The position numbers and the translations under genes were made by a program. From NCBI RefSeq assembly GCF_003990725.2, contig NZ_CP030064.1, forward strand, positions 62,001 through 126,000: a DNA stretch of 64,000 bases. Direction: 5' to 3'. A model generated the notes under the pieces. The model was not told the DNA's origin, did not search any database, and saw nothing but the letters and a program-made list of their open reading frames with translations. Shown one piece after another: positions 28,001-36,947 of this stretch (its first letter is position 1; each line of letters begins with the position of its first letter). Source of the stretch: Halorubrum sp. PV6 (GTDB lineage Archaea > Halobacteriota > Halobacteria > Halobacteriales > Haloferacaceae).

Positions 28001-29947
28001 ATGAGTAGTCCCGAGTGGGAAGACGACGACCCGTTCGAGGAACAGCGGGACAAAATCGAGAACCCGATGAAACGGCTGTTCCTCGCGTACGGCCGCGACT
28101 ACCTCCCGCAGGTGTCCGTCGGCGTCCTCGCCAGCGTCTTCGCGCGGCTCCTCGACCTCCTCCCGCCGCTGATGCTCGGGATCGCTATCGACGCCGTGTT
28201 CTACCAGGACGCGCTGTTCCGCGAGCAGATCCCGCTCGTGGTCCTCCCGGACGCGTGGCTTCCGACGGGACAGGAGGCGCAGTTCTGGTTCACCATCGCC
28301 GTCATCGGGGGCGCGTTCGGGATCGGCGCCGCCTTCCACTGGGTCCGCAACTGGGGGTTCAACGCCTTCGCACAGAACATCCAGCACGACGTTCGGACCG
28401 ACACCTACGACAAGATGCAGCGGCTCAACATGGAGTTCTTCTCCGACAAGCAGACGGGCGAGATGATGTCCATCCTCTCGAACGACGTGAACCGGCTCGA
28501 ACGGTTCTTAAACGACGGGATGAACTCGCTGTTCCGCCTCTCCGTGATGGTCCTCGGAATTGGGTTCCTGCTCGTGTGGATCAACTGGCAGCTCGCCTTG
28601 GTCGCGCTCCTCCCGGTGCCCGTCATCGCCGGCTTCACCTACCTCTTTATCAAGATCATCCAGCCGAAGTACGCCGAGGTGCGCTCGTCGGTCGGGAAAA
28701 TGAACTCCCGGCTGGAGAACAACTTGGGCGGCATTCAGGTGATCAAGTCGTCGAACACCGAGCCGTACGAGTCCGACCGCGTCGACGACGTGTCGATGGA
28801 CTATTTCGACGCCAACTGGGACGCCATCACGACCCGGATCAAGTTCTTCCCCGCGCTCCGCGTGCTGGCCGGCATCGGCTTCGTGTTCACCTTCGTCGTC
28901 GGCGGCCTGTGGGTGTTCCGCGAGACGCCGCCGGGCCCCTTTACCGGCGACCTGTCGGTCGGGATGTTCGTCGTCTTCATCCTCTACACCCAGCGGTTCA
29001 TCTGGCCGATGGCGCAGTTCGGGCAGATCATCAACATGTACCAGCGCGCTCGGGCTTCCTCGGCGCGAATCTTCGGTCTGATGGACGAGCCCTCGCGGCT
29101 CGCCGAAGATCCGGACGCCGAGGAGTTGACCGTCGGCGACGGCGACGTGGTCTACGACGACGTGAGCTTCGGCTACGACGACGAGACCATCGTCTCCGAC
29201 ATCGACTTCGCGGTCGAGGGCGGCGAGACGCTCGCGTTGGTCGGCCCGACCGGCGCCGGAAAATCGACAGTGCTCAAACTGCTGCTCCGGATGTACGACG
29301 TCGACGACGGCGCGATCCGGATCGACGGCCAGGACGTGCGCGACGTGACGCTCAAATCCCTCCGCCGGTCGATCGGCTACGTCGGCCAGTCGTCGTACCT
29401 CTTCTACGGCACCGTCCGCGAGAACATCACCTACGGCACCTTCGACGCGACCGACGAGGAGGTCCGCGAGGCCGCGGAGGCCGCGGAGGCCCACGAGTTC
29501 ATCCAGAACCTCCCGGACGGCTACGACACGATGGTCGGCGAGCGCGGCGTCAAACTCTCCGGGGGCCAGCGCCAGCGCGTCACCATCGCGCGAGCGGTGC
29601 TGAAAGACCCCGACATCCTCATCCTCGACGAGGCGACCTCCGACGTCGACACCGAGACGGAGATGCTGATCCAACGCTCGCTCGACCGCCTCACCGCCGA
29701 CCGAACGACGTTCGCCATCGCCCACCGCCTCTCGACTATCAAGGACGCCGACACCATCCTCGTGTTGGAGGGCGGCGAAATCGTCGAGCGCGGCACCCAC
29801 GACGAACTGTTGGCCAACGACGGGCTGTACGGCCACCTCTGGGGCGTCCAGGCCGGCGAAATCGACGAGCTCCCGCAGGAGTTCATCGACCGCGCCCAAC
29901 AGCGCACCGCACAGCTGATCGAAGACGCCGAGAGCGACGACGACTGA
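28001..29947 (+). CDS. ABC exporter half-transporter (membrane domain fused to ATPase)
   Basis: A 648-residue protein with a six-helix ABC_membrane domain (about 45-370) and a C-terminal ATPase. The membrane half shows features of type IV exporters (HDVRTDTYDKMQRLNMEFF, and the coupling region RLERFLNDGMNSLFR). The ATPase has Walker A GPTGAGKST, Q-loop YVGQSSYLF, signature LSGGQRQR, Walker B ILILDEAT, a D-loop and HRLSTI. It probably acts as a homodimer exporting lipid, drug or peptide; the substrate is unknown. It is a single-gene unit. Confidence 0.93.
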   Translation: MSSPEWEDDDPFEEQRDKIENPMKRLFLAYGRDYLPQVSVGVLASVFARLLDLLPPLMLGIAIDAVFYQDALFREQIPLVVLPDAWLPTGQEAQFWFTIAVIGGAFGIGAAFHWVRNWGFNAFAQNIQHDVRTDTYDKMQRLNMEFFSDKQTGEMMSILSNDVNRLERFLNDGMNSLFRLSVMVLGIGFLLVWINWQLALVALLPVPVIAGFTYLFIKIIQPKYAEVRSSVGKMNSRLENNLGGIQVIKSSNTEPYESDRVDDVSMDYFDANWDAITTRIKFFPALRVLAGIGFVFTFVVGGLWVFRETPPGPFTGDLSVGMFVVFILYTQRFIWPMAQFGQIINMYQRARASSARIFGLMDEPSRLAEDPDAEELTVGDGDVVYDDVSFGYDDETIVSDIDFAVEGGETLALVGPTGAGKSTVLKLLLRMYDVDDGAIRIDGQDVRDVTLKSLRRSIGYVGQSSYLFYGTVRENITYGTFDATDEEVREAAEAAEAHEFIQNLPDGYDTMVGERGVKLSGGQRQRVTIARAVLKDPDILILDEATSDVDTETEMLIQRSLDRLTADRTTFAIAHRLSTIKDADTILVLEGGEIVERGTHDELLANDGLYGHLWGVQAGEIDELPQEFIDRAQQRTAQLIEDAESDDD

Positions 29948-30007
29948 CGGCGGGCGTCCCGGCGCCCGGACCGTCGGCTATACGGCATGTCCCGCCGACG
30001 GTCGGGT

Positions 30008-30745
30008 ATGCGACTCGCGGACGCCACCTGGACCGACGTGCGTGACGCCGACATCGACCTCGCGTTCGTCCCCGTCGGCAGCACCGAACAGCACGGCCCC
30101 CACGCCCCGCTCGGGACCGACACCCTCAACGCGGTCGCCGTCGCCGAGGCGGGCGAGACGGCCTACGAGGCCTCGGACCGCGGCGCCGTCGCCGTGTCGC
30201 CGCCCATTCCCGTCGGCGTCGCCGAGGAACACCGCGCGTTCGACGGGACGATGTGGGTCTCGCCGGACACCTTCCGCGCGTACGTCCGCGAGGCGGCCGA
30301 ATCGCTGTCGAGCCACGGGATACATCGGGTGGTGTTCGTCAACGGCCACGGCGGCAACGTGGCGGCGCTCGCGGAGGTCGCCCGCCGGTTCTCTCGCGAC
30401 GCGGCCCACGACGGCTACGCCGCGGCGTTCACGTGGTTCGACTCGGTCGGCGAGCACGCGAGCGACATGGGCCACGCCGGGCCGCTCGAGACGGCGCTGC
30501 TGCGCGCGACGCACCCGGATCTGGTTCGAGAAGACCGGATCGCGGACGCCCGCGACGGCGCCGCCGACCGGTGGGGCGAGTGGGTCGCCGGCGTGAACCT
30601 CGCGCACGACGCCGACGAGTTCAGCGACAACGGCGTGGTCGGCGATCCGAGCGCCGGCGACGCCGAGCGCGGAGCGGAACTCCTCGATACGGCGAGCGAC
30701 GCGCTCGTCGAGGTCGCGACGGCGGTCGTCGACCGGGATTTATAA
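30008..30745 (+). CDS. arfB: Creatininase-family amidohydrolase, probably the FAPy deformylase ArfB
   Basis: A 245-residue creatininase-family protein. Metal ligands are visible in the early motif VGSTEQHGPHAPLGTDT and in FVNGHGGN, with a further glutamate in GPLETALL. In archaea the family includes ArfB, which removes the formyl group from the GTP-derived formylamino-pyrimidine in riboflavin/F420 synthesis. True creatininase activity is unlikely. The start MRLADATW at 30008 is preferred to an ATG seven codons upstream. Confidence 0.8.
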   Translation: MRLADATWTDVRDADIDLAFVPVGSTEQHGPHAPLGTDTLNAVAVAEAGETAYEASDRGAVAVSPPIPVGVAEEHRAFDGTMWVSPDTFRAYVREAAESLSSHGIHRVVFVNGHGGNVAALAEVARRFSRDAAHDGYAAAFTWFDSVGEHASDMGHAGPLETALLRATHPDLVREDRIADARDGAADRWGEWVAGVNLAHDADEFSDNGVVGDPSAGDAERGAELLDTASDALVEVATAVVDRDL

Positions 30746-30762
30746 GGAATCGTTCGGTGCGA

Positions 30763-31170
30763 CTACTCCTCGTCGTCCGCTTCGGCGGCGTCCTGGAGCG
30801 CCCCGCGAATCGCGGGGACCGTGCCGGTGAGCGAGCCGACGTCCTCGGCGGCGGCCTCGATGTCGCCGACGAGCGACTCCAGTTCCTCGATCTCCGCTTG
30901 TAAATCCTCGGCGTCCTCGAAGGCGTCGGCGCGCTCGCCGAGCACGTACGCCTTCTTCGCCGAGCGCACGCTGTCGACCGCGTCGCCGACCGACAGCGCC
31001 GACTTCAGCCCGTTGAGCGCGCCCAACACGTTGTCCGCGTCCGTCTCCCACACCGCGTCGGCGTCGGGGAGTTCCTCGCGGGCGGCCTGGAGGTGTTCTC
31101 GAACCTCGGCGCGGGTCTCTTCTGCGGCCTCGCCGAACAGGTCGTCGTCGTCGAACGTGGACTGGCTCAT
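30763..31170 (-). CDS. Small acidic coiled-coil protein (haloarchaeal, DUF5790-like)
   Basis: A 135-residue, strongly acidic, almost entirely helical protein (MSQSTFDDDDLFGEAAEETRAEV and following). Heptad-like segments occur around EDLQAEIEELESLVGDIEAAAEDV. From memory it belongs to a haloarchaea-specific family named DUF5790. It lies tail to tail with arfB. No function is known to me. Confidence 0.72.
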   Translation of the reverse strand: MSQSTFDDDDLFGEAAEETRAEVREHLQAAREELPDADAVWETDADNVLGALNGLKSALSVGDAVDSVRSAKKAYVLGERADAFEDAEDLQAEIEELESLVGDIEAAAEDVGSLTGTVPAIRGALQDAAEADDEE

Positions 31171-31310
31171 ACCCGACTCGTCGTGCCCACGCCTTTTAAA
31201 AACGCGCCCGAAAGCGAAAGTGAAAACAGAGACGACGCGGCGTCTGCGCTCCGGTTCGCTGTCGTCGGCCGTTCAGTTTCGCTCGGCTGACCGGCGGGCG
31301 CCGCTCGCGG

Positions 31311-31472
31311 TCACAGCCGGCCGACGAGTTCGAGGACGAGCAGGCCGATAAGCAGGCCGAGAACGCCGGCCAGCAGCGCCAGCGTTCGGAGCCACCGCGT
31401 CACCCGTTCGGCGCTCGGGGTCGCGGCGAGGAGCGCGGGCCGGCCGGAGGGGGCGGCGTCGGCGTCGGTCAC
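31311..31472 (-). CDS. Very small membrane protein (53 aa, GTG start)
   Basis: A short frame starting GTG at 31472 and ending TGA at 31311 encodes MTDADAAPSGRPALLAATPS, then RVTRWLRTLALLAGVLGLL and IGLLVLELVGRL. It has a polar N-terminus, a basic turn, then one long hydrophobic helix to the end. Codon use follows the G/C-rich third-position bias of neighbours. It may be a tail-anchored membrane peptide. No family is recognised. Confidence 0.5.
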   Translation of the reverse strand: MTDADAAPSGRPALLAATPSAERVTRWLRTLALLAGVLGLLIGLLVLELVGRL

Positions 31473-31668
31473 GGCTACGAATCTCTCGGCGAGCGTCGTA
31501 AAACCGACTATGAGGGCGGTGTAGCGATGGATACCGGACTACATACCTATATAGGCGGAGACGCGCGTCCGCGACGTCGACCAACTCGTCGGCGACTTCG
31601 CGAGGCCGCGGAGCCGCTCGTCGCGGCGGCCGATCAGCGTTATCAGTGCTAATATTCGGGAACCACCT

Positions 31669-31676
31669 GTTATACC
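31669..31676 (+). promoter_or_regulatory. TATA box of the transducer-rhodopsin pair
   Basis: TGTTATACC lies ~28-35 bp before the ATG at 31704, which fits a leaderless message for htr-sop. A second TATA-like CCTATATAGG is present further upstream (about 31548-31557) without an obvious gene at the right distance. Confidence 0.55.
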
Positions 31677-31703
31677 GATCCGATCACTGTTGTATGGTAC
31701 ATT

Positions 31704-33413
31704 ATGCAAGAGGGGTCGACTTCCGGCATCCGATCGAGTTACGGCGCGAAGCTCGCGCTGTCGCTCATCGGGGTCATGGGGGTCTCAGTTTCATACGGGG
31801 TCATCGTCTACCTTCGCACGGCCGGCGCCGTGGGGACCGAGGTCCGATCCGGGCTCATCGGAATGACGTTGCTGACGGTGATCGGGCTCGCGCTCATCGG
31901 CGTCACGGTTGGATCGAACACGGTCATCTCGCTGCGCCAACTCACCGGCAAAGCCGAGCGGATGGCCGACGGCGACCTCGAGGTGCAACTGGAGACGGGG
32001 CGCACCGACGAGCTTGGGCGGCTGTTCCGCGCGTTCGACGCCATGCGCGAGTCGCTCCGGACCACGATCAACGACGCCAAGGAAGCCCGTCAGGACGCGG
32101 AGCAGGCGCGCCGCGAGGCGACCGAACGCGCCGAGACGGTCGAGCAGAAGGCGTCCGAGTACGAGTCGGCGATGCGCGCGCTCGCCGACGGCGACCTGAC
32201 CCGACGGGTCGACCCCGAGAGCGACAACGACGCGATGAGCCGGGTCGGCGTCGCGTTCAACGAGATGGCCGACGAACTGGAGGAGACGGTCGCCTCCGTC
32301 GCCACCGTCGCCGAGGACACCGCCGACGTGGCCGGGACCGTCGACGACCGCACGGACAGCCTGCGAGCGACGACGGGCACCGTGAGTGAGGCGGTCGACG
32401 AGATCGCGGAGGGCGCTCGCACCCAGCGCGACGACCTGCAGGCCGCGACCGACGAGGCCGAGAACCTCGCCTCCTCGGCCGAGGAGGTCGCCGCCACCGT
32501 CTCCGACGTGGCCGAGACCGCGGAACACGCCGCCGAAGTCGGCGACGAGGGCCGGGAGGCCGCCGAGGAGGCGCTCGCCGAGATGGACGCGGTCGAGGAG
32601 ACGACCGCGGAGACGACCGAAGAGGTCGAGGCGCTCGCCGAGGAGGTCGAAGAGATCGGCGAGGTCGTCGACACTATCTCCGAGATCGCCGAGCAGACGA
32701 ATCTGCTCGCGCTCAACGCTTCCATCGAGGCGGCCCGGTCCGGCGCCGAGGGCGCGGGATTCGCGGTCGTCGCGGAGGAGGTCAAGGCGCTGGCGGAGGA
32801 GACACAGGAGTCCGCAAGCGAGATCGAAGCCCGGATCCACTCCATCCAGGAGCGCGCGGAGACGGGCGCCGACGCGATGGCACGCACCGAACAGCGCATC
32901 TCGACCGGCGTCGAAACCGTCGAGACGTCGATCGACGCGCTCGAACGCCTCGCCGAAGCCTCCGAGCGAACGGACACGAGCATGACCGAGATCACGCGGG
33001 CGACGGAGACGCAGGCGGACTCCGTCGACGCGGTGGTCGGCCACGTCGAGGACGTCTCCGCGATCAGCGCCCAGACCGCGAGCGCGGCCGGCGACGTCAC
33101 CGGCGCGGTCGACGAACAGGAGCAGACCCTGAGCGCGGTCGAGACCGCGGCCGGGTCGCTCTCGGAGCGCGCCGTCGCGCTGCGAAACGCGGTCGACGAC
33201 TTCCGGTTCGAGGCCGACAGCGGCCTCGCTCCCGGCACGGATCTCGACGCGGACAGCTCGGCGAGCCCCGCCGGTTCCGCCGCGGCGGTCTCCGACGGGG
33301 GCACCGAGGACTCGCCGGACGGCGGCTCCTTCGACTTCTCACGCGGGAGCGACGCCGCCGGGGGGCGAGACGCGCCTCGCAGTGACCCGGCGGACGGGGA
33401 GGGGGTGAACTGA
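31704..33413 (+). CDS. htr: Sensory rhodopsin transducer (Htr, methyl-accepting type)
   Basis: A 569-residue transducer. TM1 is at about 15-38 and TM2 at about 49-73, with only ~10 residues outside the membrane, so there is no external sensor domain, as in HtrI. A HAMP domain and second HAMP-like linker follow (RMADGDLEVQLETGR; ALADGDLTRRVDPES). The long four-helix cytoplasmic rod has the CheA/CheW-binding tip ISEIAEQTNLLALNASIEAA near 326-345. The C-terminus is low-complexity (ending DPADGEGVN). It relays light signals from the rhodopsin encoded two bases downstream to the flagellar motor through CheA. Confidence 0.92.
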   Translation: MQEGSTSGIRSSYGAKLALSLIGVMGVSVSYGVIVYLRTAGAVGTEVRSGLIGMTLLTVIGLALIGVTVGSNTVISLRQLTGKAERMADGDLEVQLETGRTDELGRLFRAFDAMRESLRTTINDAKEARQDAEQARREATERAETVEQKASEYESAMRALADGDLTRRVDPESDNDAMSRVGVAFNEMADELEETVASVATVAEDTADVAGTVDDRTDSLRATTGTVSEAVDEIAEGARTQRDDLQAATDEAENLASSAEEVAATVSDVAETAEHAAEVGDEGREAAEEALAEMDAVEETTAETTEEVEALAEEVEEIGEVVDTISEIAEQTNLLALNASIEAARSGAEGAGFAVVAEEVKALAEETQESASEIEARIHSIQERAETGADAMARTEQRISTGVETVETSIDALERLAEASERTDTSMTEITRATETQADSVDAVVGHVEDVSAISAQTASAAGDVTGAVDEQEQTLSAVETAAGSLSERAVALRNAVDDFRFEADSGLAPGTDLDADSSASPAGSAAAVSDGGTEDSPDGGSFDFSRGSDAAGGRDAPRSDPADGEGVN

Positions 33414-33414
33414 G

Positions 33415-34176
33415 GTGCTCGTCGACATCGCCGTCTGGGCGTGGATCGGCGCGCTCGCAATGGGTGCCGGGACGATACCGCCGCTCTGGGCGTGGTTCTC
33501 TCGGTCCTCGTCGGCCGAGCAGTCACACGCCGTCTACTACGCGACGCTCGCCGGCGTCACCGGCATCGCGGCGGTCGCGTACCTCCTGATGGCGCTCGGC
33601 TACGGGACGGTCTCGACGGGGGGCGCGGAGCTCGACATCGTTCGGTACGTCGACTGGCTCCTGACGACGCCGCTTCTCATCCTGTATCTCGGGCTGCTCG
33701 TCCGGCCGCCGCGGCGCGTCCTCGCCGGCCTGATCGGGATCGACGTGGTGATAATCGCCGGGGGGATCGTCGCCGCGGCCACCACCGGAACGGTCTCGTG
33801 GGTCGCCTTCGGCGTCGCGGGCGCCGCGTTCCTCGCGCTCGTCTACGGCCTCCTCGTCTCGCTCCCGCGCTCCGCGTCGGCAGAGAGCGACCGCGTTCGA
33901 GCCGTCTTCGGCACGCTCCGGAACATCACGGTGGTGTTGTGGACGCTGTACCCCGTCGTCTGGCTGCTCGGGACCACCGGCTTCGGGCTGGTGACGCCGT
34001 CGACGGAGATGCTCGTCTTCGTCTACCTCGACATCGTCTCGAAGGTGGGCTTCGTCGTCGTCGCCGTCGCTGGCGCCGACGCGCTTGAGTACCTCGGAGC
34101 CGGCCGCGAGGCGTTCGCGGTCGACGCGGCGGACGCGGACGCCGGGGAGCACACGACCGTCCTCGGCGACGACTGA
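33415..34176 (+). CDS. sop: Sensory rhodopsin (microbial rhodopsin, phototaxis receptor)
   Basis: A 253-residue seven-helix rhodopsin, GTG start one base after the transducer stop. The retinal lysine is Lys210 in YLDIVSKVGF, with Asp206 in the same helix. The counterion Asp80 is in RYVDWLLTTPLLILYLG. The proton-donor position of pumps (Asp96 in bacteriorhodopsin) is Tyr91, as expected for a sensor and not a pump. Tyr179 (LWTLYPVVWLLG) is kept. The residue before the lysine is Ser209, where the well-studied SRII of Natronomonas has Thr204. Pairing with an adjacent transducer supports a phototaxis role. Confidence 0.93.
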   Translation: MLVDIAVWAWIGALAMGAGTIPPLWAWFSRSSSAEQSHAVYYATLAGVTGIAAVAYLLMALGYGTVSTGGAELDIVRYVDWLLTTPLLILYLGLLVRPPRRVLAGLIGIDVVIIAGGIVAAATTGTVSWVAFGVAGAAFLALVYGLLVSLPRSASAESDRVRAVFGTLRNITVVLWTLYPVVWLLGTTGFGLVTPSTEMLVFVYLDIVSKVGFVVVAVAGADALEYLGAGREAFAVDAADADAGEHTTVLGDD

Positions 34177-34192
34177 ACCGCCGCCGCTCTTC

Positions 34193-35248
34193 TTATTCCT
34201 CGGCGACGAGGCTTTCGTACTGCGCGCCGGTCTGTTTCAGCGTCTCCGTTGAGTAGAGCCGGTCGTGGGGAACCGGAAGGTAGTCGGCCGCGAGCTCGTC
34301 GATCTTCGCGTCGACCGCCTCCGCCTCGCGCCCGTGGATCATCGTGAACAGGTTGTACTCCCACTCCTGGTCCGGGCGCCGCGGTCGGTGGTAACACAGC
34401 GTGACGTACGGGAGGCTCCCGACCGCCGCGCCGCGCTCGTCGAGTTCGTCGTCGGGCACGTCCCAGACGACCATGCAGTTGTTCGTGAACCCGGTGACGA
34501 CGTGGTTGACGATACAGCCGATCCGCTTGATACAGCCGTCAGCGAGCAGGCGCTCGACCGCCGCGAGCACGTCGTCGAGGGGCGCGTCTATCTCCGCCGC
34601 CACGTCGGCGTAGGGGGTCGGAGACAGCGGGAACCCGTCCTGGATAGCCAACAGGAGGTCGGCTTCGAGCGAGGTGAGGTCGCCCCGCGCGTCCTCGGAG
34701 ATGCGGGTGGCCGAGACGTCCGTGCTGTCGAGCGACTCGCGCGCGAAGCGGTCCTCGTTCACGACCGGGAACTCCAGGTCGATGTAGTAGTCGGTGAGCA
34801 TCGGGAGCGCCAACACCTCACACCCGGTCTCGTCCTCGATCGATTCGAGGATGGCGTCGCGCTTCTCGCGTGACCCCGCGGTGACGACGAACCACTGGTT
34901 CCACTCGTGGTCCCGCCGATAGTTGTGGTTCACCTGCCTGTAGCCGTTGATCACGTCGGCGACCTCGTCGAACCGGTCCTCGGGCGCGCGAACCGCCGCG
35001 AGCGTCGATGACCCGATGACTGGGGGGTTAAGCACCGCCCCGAACCGTCGGAACACCCCCTTCTCGCGGAGGTCGCGAACCCGGTCGAGGACTTCGTCGG
35101 CGTCGACCGCGACGCCCGTCTCGGCCGCGATCTCGCGGGCGACCCGCTCGAACGGGCGCGACTCGACGGGGAACCCGCTCTGGTACTCGTCGATGAGGGC
35201 CGCGTCGACCGCATCGATATCGCTTCGCCAGTCGGCGTCCAGACTCAT
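34193..35248 (-). CDS. ahbB: Siroheme decarboxylase, fused AhbA-AhbB (AsnC-like)
   Basis: A 351-residue protein made of two Lrp/AsnC-like halves in tandem, each with a winged-helix start and an alpha/beta part. The first half carries FRRFGAVLNPPVIG and NHNYRRDHEWNQWFVV. The second carries KRIGCIVNHVVTGFTNNCMVVW and CYHRPRRPDQEWEYNLFTMIHG. The NHNYxRxH and CYxRPRxxPxxxYN motifs mark the AhbA/AhbB (NirDLGH) siroheme decarboxylases of the archaeal heme route, not true regulators. In many organisms the two subunits are separate genes; here they are one chain. It lies convergent with the rhodopsin gene. Confidence 0.87.
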   Translation of the reverse strand: MSLDADWRSDIDAVDAALIDEYQSGFPVESRPFERVAREIAAETGVAVDADEVLDRVRDLREKGVFRRFGAVLNPPVIGSSTLAAVRAPEDRFDEVADVINGYRQVNHNYRRDHEWNQWFVVTAGSREKRDAILESIEDETGCEVLALPMLTDYYIDLEFPVVNEDRFARESLDSTDVSATRISEDARGDLTSLEADLLLAIQDGFPLSPTPYADVAAEIDAPLDDVLAAVERLLADGCIKRIGCIVNHVVTGFTNNCMVVWDVPDDELDERGAAVGSLPYVTLCYHRPRRPDQEWEYNLFTMIHGREAEAVDAKIDELAADYLPVPHDRLYSTETLKQTGAQYESLVAEE

Positions 35249-35332
35249 TGCGCGCAGTAGGAGTTGCGCGTACCTACGGGTTTCGGAGCAGTCGAGGACA
35301 CAGTCTACTCCGGCGATTGCGGCCGGCCGGCG

Positions 35333-35410
35333 TCGGTAGCGGGGCGGCGAGGCCTCGGTCGGTAGCGGAGTGACGAGGGCTCACTCGGTAGTGGGGTGAC
35401 GAGGGCTCAG
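35333..35410. repeat. Three tandem 26-bp imperfect repeats
   Basis: Copies start at 35333, 35359 and 35385 (consensus TCGGTAGCGGGGTGACGAGG then GCTCAC), and a decayed fourth begins at 35411. They end at the stop codon of the small gene on the minus strand. Function unknown; they could be a transcription end region or just slippage-born. Confidence 0.75.
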
Positions 35411-35565
35411 TCGTCAGCGGGGGTCTCACTCGGCGTCGGCGCGAACGTACGGGCGCTCGCTTCCAGTTCGTCGGTCGAGCAGCCACCGACCGTGGCGGCC
35501 TGTTCGAGCGTCAGCGTGCGAGCGCGATACAGCGTGAGTGCGGTGGCGACGGATTTGGATGTCAT
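35407..35565 (-). CDS. Small haloarchaeal helix-turn-helix-like protein (DUF7317-like)
   Basis: A 52-residue protein starting MTSKSVATALTLYRARTLTL. The pattern (LYRxxTLTLEQAAxxxGCSxxEL) looks like a minimal helix-turn-helix and resembles a haloarchaeal family I remember as DUF7317. The start at 35565 fits a TATA box (complement of ACATATAAC, about 35593-35601). An ATG 18 codons upstream would place the TATA inside the gene. Confidence 0.66.
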   Translation of the reverse strand: MTSKSVATALTLYRARTLTLEQAATVGGCSTDELEASARTFAPTPSETPADD

Positions 35566-35852
35566 CGGGAACATCTGTTTACAAGATGGACGAACATATA
35601 ACTCTAACGGGTTTTGCACCTCACTCCATCAACTAGTGCGCTATAGAAGTTTGGGTATAAAGAGAAAATAAGGTGTTAGTAGACGATCGACCGATTTCAC
35701 TTTGCGAACTACTACCACGGATTCGGGGGAACCCCACCCAACACCCGCCGGTTCCCGCTCGCCCACCGCTCGGGCGCGCCGTCGCGAGGGACTCTTCTCA
35801 GCCTCCGGGAGCCGAACGAGGGACTTTTCGTTCGAGAACCCGAACGACGCGT

Positions 35853-36947
35853 ATGGCTCAGGCGACCCAGGAGTTCGGCGACTGGCCCCTCAAACGGCTG
35901 ATGACCGAGGTCTGTGGCTCCGGCCACAAGTCGGCCGACGACCTGACGCGCGCGCAGGCGACCGAGGCGTTCGAACGCATCCTCGCGGACGAGCCCGACC
36001 CGACGACGCTCGGCGCGTTCTGGCTCGCGAACCGCTGGAAGCGAAACACGCCCGAGGAGCTCGGCGCCTACGTCGACGTGATGTGCGAGCGCGTCGAGTA
36101 CGCGGAACCCGACGCCGACCCCGTCGACTGCGGCGCGAACTACGACGGCAAGGGCCGCTCGGCGATCCTCGGCGTCGCGGCCGGCGCGGTGGCCGCCGCC
36201 GCGGGCACGCCCGTCGTCGTCCACTCCGGCGACCGCGTCCCCACGCAGAAGCAGGACTCGTATAAACACGTGCTCGACGAACTCGGCGTCCACACCGAGT
36301 TGACGCCGTCCGACTCGGCCGACATGGTCGACGAGACCGGCTTCGGCTTCTACTACCAGCCCGCGTTTAACCCCGCCATCGACGACCTGTTCGACCGCCG
36401 CGACATGATGGGCGTCCGGACGTTCGTCAACACCATCGAGACGCTGGCGAACCCGTCCGGTGCGTCGGTCCACCTCGGCTCCTTCTACCACCTCGCGTTC
36501 GCGAAGAAGGTCGTCGACACGTTCGTGGAAAGCGAGTTCCACGACCTCGACCGCGTCCTGATGTTCCAGGGGATGGAAGGCTACGACGACGTGCGCCCCG
36601 GCTACACCAAGGTCGCCGAGTGGGACGCGTCGGGCGGAGACGCCGCCGACGGCAGCGAGGGCGCCTCCTTCGACGACTTCGAGATCGAGACCGCCGAGTA
36701 CGGGATGGACCTCGAAGAGGACGACCTCGCGGTTGACGACGTCGCCGCCGAGTCCGCCGCCATCACCGAGGCGGTCCTCGCCGGCGAGCGCGACGGCCCC
36801 TTCGCCGACGCGGTCGTGGTCAACGCCGCGCTCCGGATCTACGCCCGCGGGGACGTCGACTCGATCGAAGCCGGCATCGACGCGGCTCACGCCGCCATCG
36901 ACGACGGCTCCGCTTTCGACGTGCTCGAAGCGCTCCGCGACTTCTGA
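35853..36947 (+). CDS. Anthranilate phosphoribosyltransferase-like protein (TrpD paralogue)
   Basis: A 364-residue protein with the glycosyltransferase family 3 layout. An N-terminal helical bundle (GSGHKSADDLTRAQATEAFERILADE) is followed by a phosphorylase-like domain with NYDGKGRSAILGVAAGAV where TrpD has its PRPP-binding Gly-rich loop, then HSGDRVPTQKQDSYKHVLDELGV. The canonical GTGGD is replaced, so it probably does not make tryptophan and belongs with TrpD2/YbiB-like proteins. The start MAQATQEFG at 35853 is clear; the open frame upstream is non-coding. Confidence 0.82.
   Translation: MAQATQEFGDWPLKRLMTEVCGSGHKSADDLTRAQATEAFERILADEPDPTTLGAFWLANRWKRNTPEELGAYVDVMCERVEYAEPDADPVDCGANYDGKGRSAILGVAAGAVAAAAGTPVVVHSGDRVPTQKQDSYKHVLDELGVHTELTPSDSADMVDETGFGFYYQPAFNPAIDDLFDRRDMMGVRTFVNTIETLANPSGASVHLGSFYHLAFAKKVVDTFVESEFHDLDRVLMFQGMEGYDDVRPGYTKVAEWDASGGDAADGSEGASFDDFEIETAEYGMDLEEDDLAVDDVAAESAAITEAVLAGERDGPFADAVVVNAALRIYARGDVDSIEAGIDAAHAAIDDGSAFDVLEALRDF

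Noticed and set aside
33415-34176. Light-driven proton pump (bacteriorhodopsin)
   Set aside because: The cytoplasmic donor Asp is replaced by Tyr91 and a transducer gene is directly upstream, so a sensor is far more likely.
34193-35248. Lrp/AsnC transcription regulator
   Set aside because: The protein has the wing-helix look, but the NHNYRRDHEWN and CYHRPRRPDQEWEYN motifs in two halves mark siroheme decarboxylase.
35673-35852. In-frame 60-codon extension upstream of the TrpD-like protein
   Set aside because: Pro/Arg/Ser-rich and lacking family similarity; the conserved protein begins at 35853.
35853-36947. Anthranilate phosphoribosyltransferase of tryptophan synthesis
   Set aside because: The PRPP-binding GTGGD motif is changed and no trp genes are nearby; treated as a TrpD paralogue.
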